64,000 nt of DNA, from assembly GCF_023168165.1 (NCBI RefSeq), contig NZ_BQYJ01000002.1:186001-250000 (forward strand). The letters are read 5' to 3'. This DNA is from Niallia sp. NCCP-28. GTDB taxonomy: Bacteria; Bacillota; Bacilli; Bacillales; Cytobacillaceae. Position numbers and translations under genes: made by a program. The notes beneath the pieces are model-generated. The model had not been told where the DNA came from. It saw nothing but the letters and a program-made list of their open reading frames with translations, and made no database searches. Of the stretch, positions 19,396 through 27,926 are shown one piece after another (position 1 is the stretch's first letter; each line of letters opens with the position of its first letter).

Positions 19396-19845
19396 ATGCA
19401 AATATATATAATCATGATTTTTATAGCAGGTGCGTTTCTTGTCCAATTAGGGCTGGGATATTTGCAGATCAAACATTTTACAAAAGCATATATGGAAATG
19501 AGGAAGCTTGGGAAAGTAGCAATTGGAAAAAGGCCAGGAAAGCTCCGCGCTGGTACAATTGTTTTCTTTGCTATAAATAATAATGGGAAAATTTTAAAGG
19601 CGAAAAAAATGCAAGGGGTTACAGTGATGGCGAAGTTCCGCGATTTGAATGGTTTTACAGATAAAAATATTAAAACCATTCAAGATGAGGATATGAAGCA
19701 TTGTAATAAATTATTGAAATTAGCTATTCTTGATGCAGTAAATAATTACAAAATTATTATGAGCGGTGGAGAAATACCAGAGAAAAACAGCTTCTTTAAG
19801 AACATGATATTGAAGGCAGAACAAGTAGTTTCAATAAAAAAATAA
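19396..19845 (+). CDS. srlM: GutM/SrlM glucitol operon activator protein
   Basis: A 149-aa protein with one N-terminal membrane helix (residues about 3-22) and a basic cytoplasmic domain containing GKRPGKLRAGTIVFFAIN, which matches the GutM family. In E. coli GutM helps activate the gut operon; its mechanism is unclear. It sits between the PRD regulator and the PTS genes, the arrangement also known in streptococcal sorbitol operons. Confidence 0.85.
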   Translation: MQIYIIMIFIAGAFLVQLGLGYLQIKHFTKAYMEMRKLGKVAIGKRPGKLRAGTIVFFAINNNGKILKAKKMQGVTVMAKFRDLNGFTDKNIKTIQDEDMKHCNKLLKLAILDAVNNYKIIMSGGEIPEKNSFFKNMILKAEQVVSIKK

Positions 19846-19861
19846 TTAAGAGGTGATCACT

Positions 19862-20413
19862 ATGGATCTGATCGTACATTTTGCAGAAGGCTTTTTAAAA
19901 TTATTCCAAACAGGTGCAGATACATTTGTTTCATGGATGAAAGGTATTGTTCCGGTTGTATTATTATTGATGGTTGCTATGAATACATTAATCCAGTTAA
20001 TCGGAGAAAATAGAATTAATCGTTTAGCAATGGCATCATCTAAAAATCCGCTATTAAGATACATGGTATTGCCATTTCTAGGTTCGTTTATGCTAGCTAA
20101 CCCAATGGCTTTATCTTTAGGACGTTTTTTGCCGGAAAAGTATAAACCCAGCTATTATGCGTCTGGAGCTTATTTCTGTCATACAAGTAATGGTTTATTC
20201 CCACATATCAATCCAGGAGAATTATTTATCTTCCTAGGAATTGCAGCTGGAATTGAACAACTTGGCTTTAGCACTGCTGAATTAGCGGTCCGCTATTGTT
20301 TAGTTGGGATTGTAATGAACTTCTTTGCAGGATGGATTACTGACTTCACAACAAAAATGGTAGAAAAGCAACAAGGCATTAAATTAAAAACAGAAGTTAA
20401 ATTACATCATTAA
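19862..20413 (+). CDS. srlA: PTS glucitol/sorbitol EIIC subunit
   Basis: Membrane channel subunit for sorbitol uptake. The 183-aa protein, close to the E. coli SrlA length, has about four membrane segments and the family stretch [23 protein letters not shown] 19862 follows AAGAGGTGATC; the GTG at 19853 lies within that ribosome site. The next gene starts 26 bases later and supplies the partner EIIBC. Confidence 0.9.
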   Translation: MDLIVHFAEGFLKLFQTGADTFVSWMKGIVPVVLLLMVAMNTLIQLIGENRINRLAMASSKNPLLRYMVLPFLGSFMLANPMALSLGRFLPEKYKPSYYASGAYFCHTSNGLFPHINPGELFIFLGIAAGIEQLGFSTAELAVRYCLVGIVMNFFAGWITDFTTKMVEKQQGIKLKTEVKLHH

Positions 20414-20438
20414 GAGAAAGTTGAAGGAGGTTATTAAA

Positions 20439-21461
20439 ATGACAGAATATCGATCCGTTAAAATAGTAAAAGGAAACGGTGGTTTTGGAGGACCTTTAAC
20501 GATTGCTCCAACGCCTGAAAAAAATAAAATTGTTTATATTACTGGCGGCGGCGCTAAGCCAGACATCGTGGATAAAATTGCAGAACTAACTGGAGCTGAG
20601 GCTGTTAACGGCTTTAAAACTTCTGTTCCTGATGAATCTATTGTACTTGCCATTATTGATTGCGGCGGAACCTTGCGATGTGGCATTTATCCGCAGAAAA
20701 GAATTCCTACAGTTAATATAATGCCTACTGGAAGAAGTGGTCCTTTAGCTAAATTTATAACAGAAGATATATATGTATCTGCAGTTGATGTAGATCAAAT
20801 AGAATTAATTGAAAACGGTGCACAAATGCATATAGCAGCAGCGGCAGAAAAAATTCCAGAAGAGAAAAAAGAGTTTAAATATAGCAGTGATCAAAAGATC
20901 TCGCAAACAATGGCTGCAAGTAGCAACAAAAGCTTTTTAACTAAAATTGGCCTTGGAGCAGGTAAGGTAATTAATACATTTTACCAGGCAGGCCGTGATG
21001 CTGTTCAAACATTAATTAATACGATTATCCCATTTATGGCTTTTGTTTCATTGTTAATTGGTATAATTCAAGGATCTGGAATCGGAAACTTTTTTGCTAA
21101 ATTAATGTCACCGCTTGCAGGGAATGTTTGGGGGCTGTTATTGATTGGATTTATTTGTTCGTTGCCATTCTTATCTCCACTATTAGGGCCTGGAGGAGTT
21201 ATCGCACAAATTATAGGTACTCTCATTGGTGTAGAAATTGGGAAAGGCAATATTCCACCGAACTTAGCATTGCCAGCACTATTTGCAATCAATACACAAA
21301 ACGCTTGTGACTTTATTCCAGTAGGTTTAGGACTTGCAGAAGCGGAAGCAGAAACAGTAGAAGTAGGAGTTCCAGCAGTGCTTTATTCAAGATTTTTGAT
21401 TGGTGTGCCAAGGGTATTTGTAGCATGGCTAGCAAGTTTCGGATTATATTCAAACGGTTAA
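20439..21461 (+). CDS. srlE: PTS glucitol/sorbitol EIIBC subunit
   Basis: Carries the EIIB phosphorylation domain and a membrane domain. In the 340-aa protein the N-terminal part holds the Cys of [10 protein letters not shown] within the EIIB fold ([11 protein letters not shown] downstream), a charged linker lies around residues 125-160, and the C-terminal half has about four membrane segments with [22 protein letters not shown] precedes ATG 20439. Confidence 0.9.
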   Translation: MTEYRSVKIVKGNGGFGGPLTIAPTPEKNKIVYITGGGAKPDIVDKIAELTGAEAVNGFKTSVPDESIVLAIIDCGGTLRCGIYPQKRIPTVNIMPTGRSGPLAKFITEDIYVSAVDVDQIELIENGAQMHIAAAAEKIPEEKKEFKYSSDQKISQTMAASSNKSFLTKIGLGAGKVINTFYQAGRDAVQTLINTIIPFMAFVSLLIGIIQGSGIGNFFAKLMSPLAGNVWGLLLIGFICSLPFLSPLLGPGGVIAQIIGTLIGVEIGKGNIPPNLALPALFAINTQNACDFIPVGLGLAEAEAETVEVGVPAVLYSRFLIGVPRVFVAWLASFGLYSNG

Positions 21462-21548
21462 CAGGTTTTTGAAACTGCATAAAACTCAAATTTAAATAAA
21501 TGACAATGGGGAGGGAAGAGCATCTTGCGTGAGAGATGCTGAGATATT

Positions 21549-21914
21549 ATGAAAACAATTTATGAGAATAAAATTCAAAGTATTGGTGATTTTGCAGATA
21601 CTTTTTTGGAAGAAAAAATGGTTATTTTATTTGGTGATGGTGCACCTCAAGATTTAAAGGATTTTTGCTATAACATTGATGTCGTTGAGACAGATGGAGA
21701 AATTGAGGAAGGACAATATCTTTTAATTAATGGCGATCAATATAAAATAACTTCTGTTGGAGATGTTGTACAAAGAAACTTGACTACGCTAGGGCATATC
21801 ACAATAAAATTTGACGGTTCAACAACGGCAGAATTGCCAGGAACATTATATGTAGAAGATAAAATTTTGCCTAAATTTGATTTAGGAACAGAATTGAAAA
21901 TAATTAATGAATAA
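21549..21914 (+). CDS. srlB: PTS glucitol/sorbitol EIIA subunit
   Basis: Cytoplasmic phosphocarrier that passes phosphate from HPr to SrlE. The 121-aa protein fits the EIIA-Gut family in length and in the region LTTLGHITIKFDG, which contains the likely phospho-His. It lies 87 bases after srlE, and the ribosome site before ATG 21549 is weak (GAGAGATGCTGAG). A structured 218-base gap follows before the aldolase gene. Confidence 0.88.
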   Translation: MKTIYENKIQSIGDFADTFLEEKMVILFGDGAPQDLKDFCYNIDVVETDGEIEEGQYLLINGDQYKITSVGDVVQRNLTTLGHITIKFDGSTTAELPGTLYVEDKILPKFDLGTELKIINE

Positions 21915-21923
21915 ATACGCTTA

Positions 21924-22050
21924 TCGCAAAAAAGTCTAATTGCGACTTTTGCGTGGAAAGGGATGCCAAAAATAAGAAAGGTTATAACTAAATTCTCTTA
22001 AGTTTGATGTGGAGAAGGAGATAACTAGTCTTTACTTGCCGGCATCCTTT
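21924..22050 (+). other. Structured spacer between srlB and fsa
   Basis: Two nested signals are visible. A short hairpin near 21924-21952 pairs CGCAAAA-AGTC with GACTTTTGCG. Then AAAGGGATGCC (21957-21967) can pair with GGCATCCTTTT (22040-22050) across 72 bases, closing a large loop and ending in T. It could be a terminator, a processing site that lowers expression of fsa, or a regulatory RNA. I do not recognise the family. Confidence 0.4.
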
Positions 22051-22132
22051 TCTATTTGAATTAGTCTATGCAGTGCAAGGGAATTAGCGTCTATTCCTCT
22101 TTCACTAAAGCATTAGAATTGGGGGAATTAAA

Positions 22133-22807
22133 TTGAGACTTTATATTGATTCAGCAAATTTAGAACAAATTGCGTATTTAAATGACTACTTTCCAATAGC
22201 TGGAGTAACAACAAACCCATCTATTATAGTTAAAGAAAAGAAACCGTATATGGAGCTCCTTAAAGAAATTAGGGGAATCATCGGAGAGGAAAAAGAATTG
22301 TTTGTTCAATTAATTGGTGATACAGCAGAGGAAATGATGGCAGAAGCACAATATATTAATCGTGCTATTGCTGGAAAAGTAGTTGTGAAAATACCTGTTA
22401 CAACAGAAGGCATTAAAGCAATAAAATTAATTAGCGCCTATAAAATTCCTGTATTAGCAACAACCATTTATACTTCTATGCAAGCATTAACTGCATCTAT
22501 GGCAGGTGCTGATTATGTTGCTCCATATGTGAATCGAATTGATAATTTAACTGGAAATGGGATAAAGGTCGTACAGGAAATCAGTGAATTATTTTCTGCA
22601 TATAACTGTAAAACAAAAATATTAGCGGCAAGTTTTAAAAATGTCCAACAAGTTCATGATGTTTGTTTAGCTGGTGCACATTCTGTGACTGTCAGTGCAG
22701 AATTAATGGGAAAACTTATTGATTTTCCCTCTACCAATGCAGATGTAGCAGCATTTAAGAAGCAGTGGCAAGGTTATTATGGAATGGATAAACAATCATT
22801 AAATTAG
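22133..22807 (+). CDS. fsa: Fructose-6-phosphate aldolase (FSA type)
   Basis: A 224-aa class I aldolase of the small transaldolase family. The Schiff-base Lys is K86 in VVVKIPVT. Two positions point to FSA rather than transaldolase: Gln59 in LFVQLIG (Glu in transaldolases) and Tyr132 in YVAPYVNRID (Phe in transaldolases). FSA splits fructose 6-phosphate into dihydroxyacetone and glyceraldehyde 3-phosphate, so it could take the product of SrlD. The start is TTG 22133 after GGGGGAA. No dihydroxyacetone kinase or glycerol dehydrogenase gene is nearby. Confidence 0.8.
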   Translation: MRLYIDSANLEQIAYLNDYFPIAGVTTNPSIIVKEKKPYMELLKEIRGIIGEEKELFVQLIGDTAEEMMAEAQYINRAIAGKVVVKIPVTTEGIKAIKLISAYKIPVLATTIYTSMQALTASMAGADYVAPYVNRIDNLTGNGIKVVQEISELFSAYNCKTKILAASFKNVQQVHDVCLAGAHSVTVSAELMGKLIDFPSTNADVAAFKKQWQGYYGMDKQSLN

Positions 22808-23005
22808 ACTAGTTTTTCGATCCTATTGTGCTAGTAACATAGATTGCTACTTTTTTAAGAAGGCTATTGATGGTTGGAGGGGAGAGCCCTCTTATTATGG
22901 CCTAGAAGACGAAAAAATAACCGCTTACGAATAAACGGAAACTGATTTATCGACAATTTTTATGAAAATGATGTTAGGAAATAATCTAATGTAAGGATGG
23001 ATAAA

Positions 23006-23800
23006 ATGAAAGATAAAAAAGTTGTTTTTTTTGATTTAGATGGAACACTTTTAACTAGAGATTTATCAGTTGCTCCAAGTTCTATCGAAGCAATCCATAA
23101 GTTGAAATCATGTGGCATCGATCCTATTATTGCTACAGGCAGAACCCTAATGGAAATAGACTATGTTTTGAAGGCTACTGGTATAACATCCTGTGTTGCA
23201 ATGAATGGACAATATGTACTATATAATGGAGAGGTTATTTATGAAAACCCTTTAAATAAGAAGGAAGTTACAGAACTACATATAGCTGCGAAAAAAAATG
23301 GTCATGAAATGGCTTTTTATAATGCTGATAAAATAACAGTAACAGCAGCAGGATCTATCTTAATAACAAAAAACTATGAGCGTGTTGGCGGGAATTACCC
23401 ACCGTTAGATGATCGACTGTATTTAGATGAATTCATTCATTTAATGCTGATATTTTGCGAACCTGGAGAAGAGGCATATTATCAGAAGAAATTCCCTAAC
23501 TTTCAATTTGTTCGTAACTCTCCATATGGGTGTGATATTTATCCTGCGGGGTCATCAAAAGCAACTGGGATAGAGCGGCTAATATCTCATTTGGAACTGT
23601 CATTAGAAAATACATACGCTTTTGGAGATGGTTTAAATGATTTAGAAATGTTTGATCTAGTTAAGTATTCTGTGGCGATGGGTAATGCTTTAGATATTGT
23701 CAAAAAATCGGCATCATATATTACTAGTTCCCATAATAATAACGGAATAGCAGAGGGACTTCAGGTTTTGGGTTTATTAGATCAGTCAGTTTCTAAATAA
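23006..23800 (+). CDS. Cof-type HAD phosphatase
   Basis: A 264-aa HAD-superfamily hydrolase with motif I FFDLDGTLLT at residues about 8-17, motif II ATGR, motif III Lys in SSKATGIE, and motif IV GDGLNDLEM, plus a type IIB cap. Such enzymes dephosphorylate sugar phosphates or cofactors; the substrate cannot be read from sequence. ATG 23006 is preferred because AAGGATGG sits 5 bases upstream; ATG 22997 lies inside that site. It follows fsa by about 200 bases and ends the inserted sugar block. Confidence 0.8.
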   Translation: MKDKKVVFFDLDGTLLTRDLSVAPSSIEAIHKLKSCGIDPIIATGRTLMEIDYVLKATGITSCVAMNGQYVLYNGEVIYENPLNKKEVTELHIAAKKNGHEMAFYNADKITVTAAGSILITKNYERVGGNYPPLDDRLYLDEFIHLMLIFCEPGEEAYYQKKFPNFQFVRNSPYGCDIYPAGSSKATGIERLISHLELSLENTYAFGDGLNDLEMFDLVKYSVAMGNALDIVKKSASYITSSHNNNGIAEGLQVLGLLDQSVSK

Positions 23801-23808
23801 ATAATTTA

Positions 23809-23848
23809 GGTCTAATCTCTGACAAAAAATATGGGGATTAGACCTTTT
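23809..23848 (+). terminator. Terminator after the HAD phosphatase
   Basis: GGTCTAATC (23809-23817) pairs with GATTAGACC (23836-23844), followed by TTTTG. It marks the end of the sorbitol region. Confidence 0.8.
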
Positions 23849-23873
23849 GTTGGGGAGAAGCAGCTAAGAAATA

Positions 23874-24269
23874 TCAGTCTATCCATTTTTTTATAAATGG
23901 TGTAATTTTTTTTATGATCGGTTTAAACTCATTGGCAGAAGTCATGAAGCTATCTACACTTTTCATCAATAATTCGAGATCAATTTGCTCTAAAAAGTTT
24001 GCAATTGCATCAAATTGTTGATTTTCCTCTTGCTGTTGGTTATTCTCATGTTTTTTTTCTTCTTTTTGTGCATGTTTGCTGTTCATCCCTAAAATCCATG
24101 CATCACCGCGATGACGCTCAGGTCTATTCTTTTCCTGTGTTTTGCTATGTGAGTTTTCTTCTTGATCTTCCGTCTTTTTTCTTATTGAGGAATAGTTTGT
24201 ACCAAACATAAACAGGCGAAAATGATCTGTTCTTTCCCCATCTTCGTTTTTCTCTAATTCATCTTCCAT
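23874..24269 (-). CDS. Hydrophilic protein of unknown function
   Basis: A 131-aa, strongly charged protein. The first 30 residues end in FRLFMFGTNYSS, the middle is low-complexity Lys/Glu/Gln/His (about residues 35-90) and probably disordered, and the end is an amphipathic helical segment FKPIIKKITPFIKKWID. I do not recognise a family; B. subtilis has the short yjzB at this place, and homology is unproven. ATG 24269 is preferred over 24275 because AGAGGGAGA abuts the latter. The low-complexity middle suggests a structural or spore-associated role, which is inference only. Confidence 0.6.
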   Translation of the reverse strand: MEDELEKNEDGERTDHFRLFMFGTNYSSIRKKTEDQEENSHSKTQEKNRPERHRGDAWILGMNSKHAQKEEKKHENNQQQEENQQFDAIANFLEQIDLELLMKSVDSFMTSANEFKPIIKKITPFIKKWID

Positions 24270-24374
24270 TAACATTCTCCCTCTTCCATTTATTCATATT
24301 TTGCCTTAATAGTATCCTATGAGAGAAAAATAATAGATGATTAGACAAGTGCATAGAAGATATAAATTATTATG

Positions 24375-24403
24375 TTGCAATTTCCATTAAAAATTTGATA
24401 AAA
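24375..24403 (+). promoter_or_regulatory. Likely sigma-A promoter of fabH-fabF
   Basis: TTGCAA (24375-24380) is followed after 16-17 bases by the -10-like GATAAAA (24397-24403), just before the FapR-like site. Confidence 0.5.
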
Positions 24404-24420
24404 TTAGTACCAAGTCATAA
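24404..24420 (+). promoter_or_regulatory. FapR operator of fabH-fabF
   Basis: TTAGTACCAAGTCATAA has one full FapR half-site (TTAGTAC) and a degenerate second half. It covers the expected transcription start. The same half-site occurs in the perfect palindrome before fabI (56341), consistent with malonyl-CoA-responsive control of both loci. Confidence 0.75.
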
Positions 24421-24568
24421 TAATTGATAATAATATATTGTAAACTGATTAATGTATAAAAATAAAAGATGAACAATAGAAGAAATCATGCAAACATAAG
24501 CTGACCATTAAATTTTGAAAAAAGATGTTTATGCCGTATAATCGGTTTTATTAAAGGAGCTGAGCACT

Positions 24569-25501
24569 TTGAGCACAGGAGTAATTGGGATTGGACGGGC
24601 ATTGCCCGAAAAAATATTAACAAACTTTGATTTAGAAAAAATGGTGGATACAAATGATGAATGGATTCGAACAAGAACAGGAATCGAAGAAAGAAGAATA
24701 GCAGATGATAACACAAATACATCCGATATTGGATATGAAGCTGCGAAAAAGGCAATAGAAAATGCTAATATTTCTGCAGAAGATATTGATCTTATTTTAG
24801 TTGCTACAGTAACACCAGATCAGCCATTTCCTTCGGTAGCATGTATGCTGCAAGAACGATTAGGAGCAAAAAAAGCAGCAGCCTTGGATATAAGTGCAGC
24901 ATGTGCTGGTTTTATGTATGGAATGGTTACAGCTAAACAGTTTATTGATAATAATGTTTATAAGTACGTTTTAGTAGTAGGTGTAGAGAAGCTTTCAAAA
25001 ATTACAAATTGGGAAGACCGAAATACTGCTGTTCTTTTTGGGGATGGTGCAGGTGCAGCTGTACTAGGAAAAGTAACAGAAGGAAGAGGCATTCTTTCAT
25101 TTGAACTAGGCGCTGATGGTACTGGAGGCAAACATCTGTATCAAGATGATTTTATTCAAATGAATGGAAGAGAAGTCTTTAAATTTGCAGTTCGCCAAAT
25201 GGGAGAAAGCAGTGAAAATGTTTTAGAAAAAGCGGGACTTTCTAAAGAAGATGTAGATTTCCTTATTCCGCACCAAGCAAATATTCGCATTATGGAAGCA
25301 TCTAGACAAAGGTTGAATCTTCCAGAAGAAAAACTATCAAAAACAGTGCATAAGTATGGAAATACAAGTGCTGCATCCATTCCAATTTCTCTTGTAGAAG
25401 AAGTAGAAGCAGGCAAAATCAAAGACGATGATGTTATTGTTTTGGTTGGCTTTGGCGGCGGTTTAACATGGGGGGCCATCGCACTTCGTTGGGGAAAATA
25501 A
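24569..25501 (+). CDS. fabH: 3-oxoacyl-ACP synthase III
   Basis: Starts fatty-acid synthesis by condensing acyl-CoA with malonyl-ACP; in bacilli it favours branched starters. The 310-aa protein has the catalytic triad Cys112 ([10 protein letters not shown]), His235 (PHQANIRI) and Asn265 (KYGNTSAAS). The start is TTG 24569, 9 bases after AAAGGAG. It heads a two-gene unit with fabF and corresponds to fabHA of B. subtilis by position. Confidence 0.95.
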   Translation: MSTGVIGIGRALPEKILTNFDLEKMVDTNDEWIRTRTGIEERRIADDNTNTSDIGYEAAKKAIENANISAEDIDLILVATVTPDQPFPSVACMLQERLGAKKAAALDISAACAGFMYGMVTAKQFIDNNVYKYVLVVGVEKLSKITNWEDRNTAVLFGDGAGAAVLGKVTEGRGILSFELGADGTGGKHLYQDDFIQMNGREVFKFAVRQMGESSENVLEKAGLSKEDVDFLIPHQANIRIMEASRQRLNLPEEKLSKTVHKYGNTSAASIPISLVEEVEAGKIKDDDVIVLVGFGGGLTWGAIALRWGK

Positions 25502-25583
25502 TTGATTACAAATTAAATAAATAAAAAATCAAAGCCTAATATTTCATGTAGAAACGAATGAAAGAAAAAGGAGAGTTATAATC

Positions 25584-26822
25584 ATGAATAAAAGAAGAGT
25601 AGTTGTTACAGGAATAGGTGCAGTTACGCCTTTAGGCAAGGATGCAGCAATTACCTGGGAAAATATTGTCAATGGTGTTTCGGGCATCGGGCCATTAACT
25701 AGAGTCAATGCAGATGAATATCCTGCAAAAGTTGCAGCAGAAATTAAAGATTTTAATCCAGAAGATTTTATGGATAAAAAAGATGCGAGAAAAATGGATC
25801 GTTTTACACAATATGCACTAGCAGCATCATTAATGGCGGTAAAAGATGCTGATTTGAAAATAACAGAAGAAAATGCAGCGCGGATTGGTGTTTGGATTGG
25901 ATCAGGAATCGGCGGGATGGAAACATTTGAAAATCAATATGAAATCTTCCAAAAAAGAGGCTATAAACGTGTGAGTCCTTTTTTTGTGCCAATGTTAATT
26001 CCTGATATGGCAACAGGACAAGTATCCATTACGCTTGGTGCAAAAGGGGTAAACTCTTGTACTGTAACAGCATGTGCAACTGGTACCAACTCGATTGGAG
26101 ATGCATTTAAGGTCATTCAGCGTGGAGATGCAGATGCGATGGTTACAGGTGGTGCTGAAGCGCCGATTACAAAAATGTCCGTTGCTGGATTTTGTGCGAA
26201 CACAGCATTATCGACTAATCCAGACCCTAAAACAGCAAGCAGACCATTTGATGCAAATCGCGATGGGTTTGTAATGGGAGAGGGAGCAGGAATTATTGTA
26301 TTAGAAGAATTAGAGCATGCGTTAAAAAGAGGCGCTACTATTTATGCAGAAATAGTAGGATATGGAGCAACAGGTGATGCTTATCATATTACTTCCCCAG
26401 CACCAGGGGGAGAAGGCGGAGCAAGAGCAATGAAAATGGCCATCGATGATGCTGGTTTGAAACCAGAAGATGTGTCCTATATTAATGCACATGGAACTAG
26501 CACAGCCTATAATGATAAATTTGAAACAATGGCAGTGAAAGAAGTATTTGGAGAATATGCTTATAAAGTTCCAATGAGCAGCACAAAATCTATGACAGGC
26601 CATTTATTAGGGGCAGCAGGAGGAGTGGAAGCGATCTTTAGCATTTTGGCTATTAGAGATAGCGTCCTTCCACCAACGATAAACTTTGAAACTCCAGATC
26701 CTGATTGTGATTTAGATTATGTAGTTAATAAACATCGTAAACAAGATGTAAATATTGCTATGAGTAACTCTTTAGGATTTGGCGGCCATAATGCAACTAT
26801 TATCTTTAAAAAATACCAATAA
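25584..26822 (+). CDS. fabF: 3-oxoacyl-ACP synthase II
   Basis: Chain-elongating condensing enzyme. The 412-aa protein has the Cys-His-His site: Cys164 in TACATGTNS, His303 in [11 protein letters not shown] and His340 in [20 protein letters not shown] lies upstream of ATG 25584, 82 bases after fabH, with no terminator between them. It is the usual target class for cerulenin and platensimycin-type inhibitors. Confidence 0.95.
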   Translation: MNKRRVVVTGIGAVTPLGKDAAITWENIVNGVSGIGPLTRVNADEYPAKVAAEIKDFNPEDFMDKKDARKMDRFTQYALAASLMAVKDADLKITEENAARIGVWIGSGIGGMETFENQYEIFQKRGYKRVSPFFVPMLIPDMATGQVSITLGAKGVNSCTVTACATGTNSIGDAFKVIQRGDADAMVTGGAEAPITKMSVAGFCANTALSTNPDPKTASRPFDANRDGFVMGEGAGIIVLEELEHALKRGATIYAEIVGYGATGDAYHITSPAPGGEGGARAMKMAIDDAGLKPEDVSYINAHGTSTAYNDKFETMAVKEVFGEYAYKVPMSSTKSMTGHLLGAAGGVEAIFSILAIRDSVLPPTINFETPDPDCDLDYVVNKHRKQDVNIAMSNSLGFGGHNATIIFKKYQ

Positions 26823-26830
26823 AATAATTA

Positions 26831-26874
26831 AAAGGACAGTTCCTTATTATAAATAGGGGGGCTGTCTTTTTTTT
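26831..26874 (+). terminator. Terminator of fabH-fabF
   Basis: AAAGGACAG pairs with CTGTCTTT (26862-26869) and a long T tract follows. The loop also holds complementary TTCC and GGGG stretches. Confidence 0.75.
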
Positions 26875-26987
26875 AGGATATATTAAAGCTTATGGACGAT
26901 TTTGAGAAATTTTATTGATTGGATCGAACGCCTGAAGCGGAAAACAACAGGAAAATTTAACAGAGTCTTTTTATAAAAATGCTTTCT

Positions 26988-27020
26988 AATATTAATTTGT
27001 AATAATTACAAATTAATATT
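26988..27020. promoter_or_regulatory. Perfect 33-bp palindrome with a Fur-family box
   Basis: Arms of 16 bases, AATATTAATTTGTAAT and ATTACAAATTAATATT, are exact inverted repeats about a single central A (27004). The core TTGTAAT-A-ATTACAA has the 7-1-7 form of Fur, PerR and Zur boxes. Its 3' edge overlaps the -35 of the promoter for the Fur-family gene 160 bases downstream, so autoregulation is likely. Confidence 0.8.
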
Positions 27021-27046
27021 GACTATAATGAAAAAGTATATATAAT
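27019..27046 (+). promoter_or_regulatory. Sigma-A promoter of the Fur-family gene
   Basis: TTGACT (27019-27024) and TATAAT (27041-27046) are 16 bases apart. The -35 shares two bases with the palindrome. The leader to the start codon is about 130 bases, with no second structure that I can see. Confidence 0.7.
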
Positions 27047-27181
27047 TATAAATAAAGATAGCAACATGAGGAAAGCGTTATCAATATAGAGTTAATCATT
27101 GGCATAAAATGATTAAAGAAATTGCTGGTGAAAAAATGAATTTGCCGCCTTTCATTATATTTTATTAAAAAGGAGGTTCCT

Positions 27182-27601
27182 ATGCTTAGTGTTGATATGG
27201 CCATGAAGGCATTAAAGGAAAAAAAAATTCGATTAACTCCTCAGAGGCTTGAATTAATTAATATTCTGTCACAGGAAAACAAACATTGGACGGTTGAAGA
27301 GTTATACCATATATTAAATGAACGAATGCCATCTGTCAGCATTACGACGATATATAATAATATTAATTTATTTTGCGAATTGGAAATGGTGAAAGAAATC
27401 CAGTTTGGTGAAAGCTTAAGCAAGTATGAATGGAAAAAACGGGATCATTATCATATAGTGTGCAAGGCATGTGGAGACATAGTAGATGTGTGGTATCCAA
27501 CTTTAAAGGAGGTTGAAACTGTTGCAGAATCTATATCAAAATTCCAAATCAGCTCCCATAACCTTCAATTTTACGGAGTGTGCAGCCAATGTTCGGAGTA
27601 A
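27182..27601 (+). CDS. Fur-family metalloregulator, PerR-like paralog
   Basis: A 139-aa Fur-family repressor: winged helix about residues 10-80 and dimer domain with two CxxC structural zinc pairs, C94/C97 and C134/C137. Against B. subtilis PerR, recalled from memory, the regulatory metal ligands align as H35, H89, H91 and D102, but the position of PerR Asp85 is Glu83. In PerR that Asp is needed for peroxide sensing, whereas Fur-type proteins use Glu. It may therefore sense metal rather than peroxide. AAAAGGAGG precedes ATG 27182. B. subtilis has no Fur gene here, so it looks inserted. Confidence 0.88.
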   Translation: MLSVDMAMKALKEKKIRLTPQRLELINILSQENKHWTVEELYHILNERMPSVSITTIYNNINLFCELEMVKEIQFGESLSKYEWKKRDHYHIVCKACGDIVDVWYPTLKEVETVAESISKFQISSHNLQFYGVCSQCSE

Positions 27602-27623
27602 TAAATCAGAGAAAGAAAACGAA

Positions 27624-27710
27624 ATGTGTTTGCAATGTAATCAGCCGATTAAACGGTTAAAACATTCCATTATTTGTGGATGTGGGTTTAAAATAAGAAA
27701 AATAACCTAA
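27624..27710 (+). CDS. Possible 28-aa Cys-rich microprotein
   Basis: MCLQCNQPIKRLKH and the following IICGCGFKIRKIT place four Cys as C-x2-C-x13-C-x-C, like a minimal zinc knuckle. It lies 23 bases after the Fur-family gene and ends just before a strong terminator, so it would be co-transcribed. The ribosome site is poor (GAGAAAG), which leaves doubt that it is translated. Confidence 0.35.
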   Translation: MCLQCNQPIKRLKHSIICGCGFKIRKIT

Positions 27711-27711
27711 A

Positions 27712-27745
27712 AACTTGTATGAGCAATTCATACAAGTTTTTTTTT
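27712..27745 (+). terminator. Terminator after the Fur-family gene
   Basis: AACTTGTATGA and TCATACAAGTT are perfect 11-base arms around GCAAT, followed by a run of T. Confidence 0.9.
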
Positions 27746-27926
27746 CACACTTATTGATTATAAACATACAGTAATAAATCAAGAATGCAAAGTTTTAGAG
27801 AGTGCCAGTATTTTCTTTATGGAAGATAAAATGTAAAGGAGAAAAATAAATGGGGTAATAAAAACAGATAAATGGCTGGAAACTAATTTTTCAAAACCTG
27901 TTGCTATATGCGAAGAATTTGCAGAT

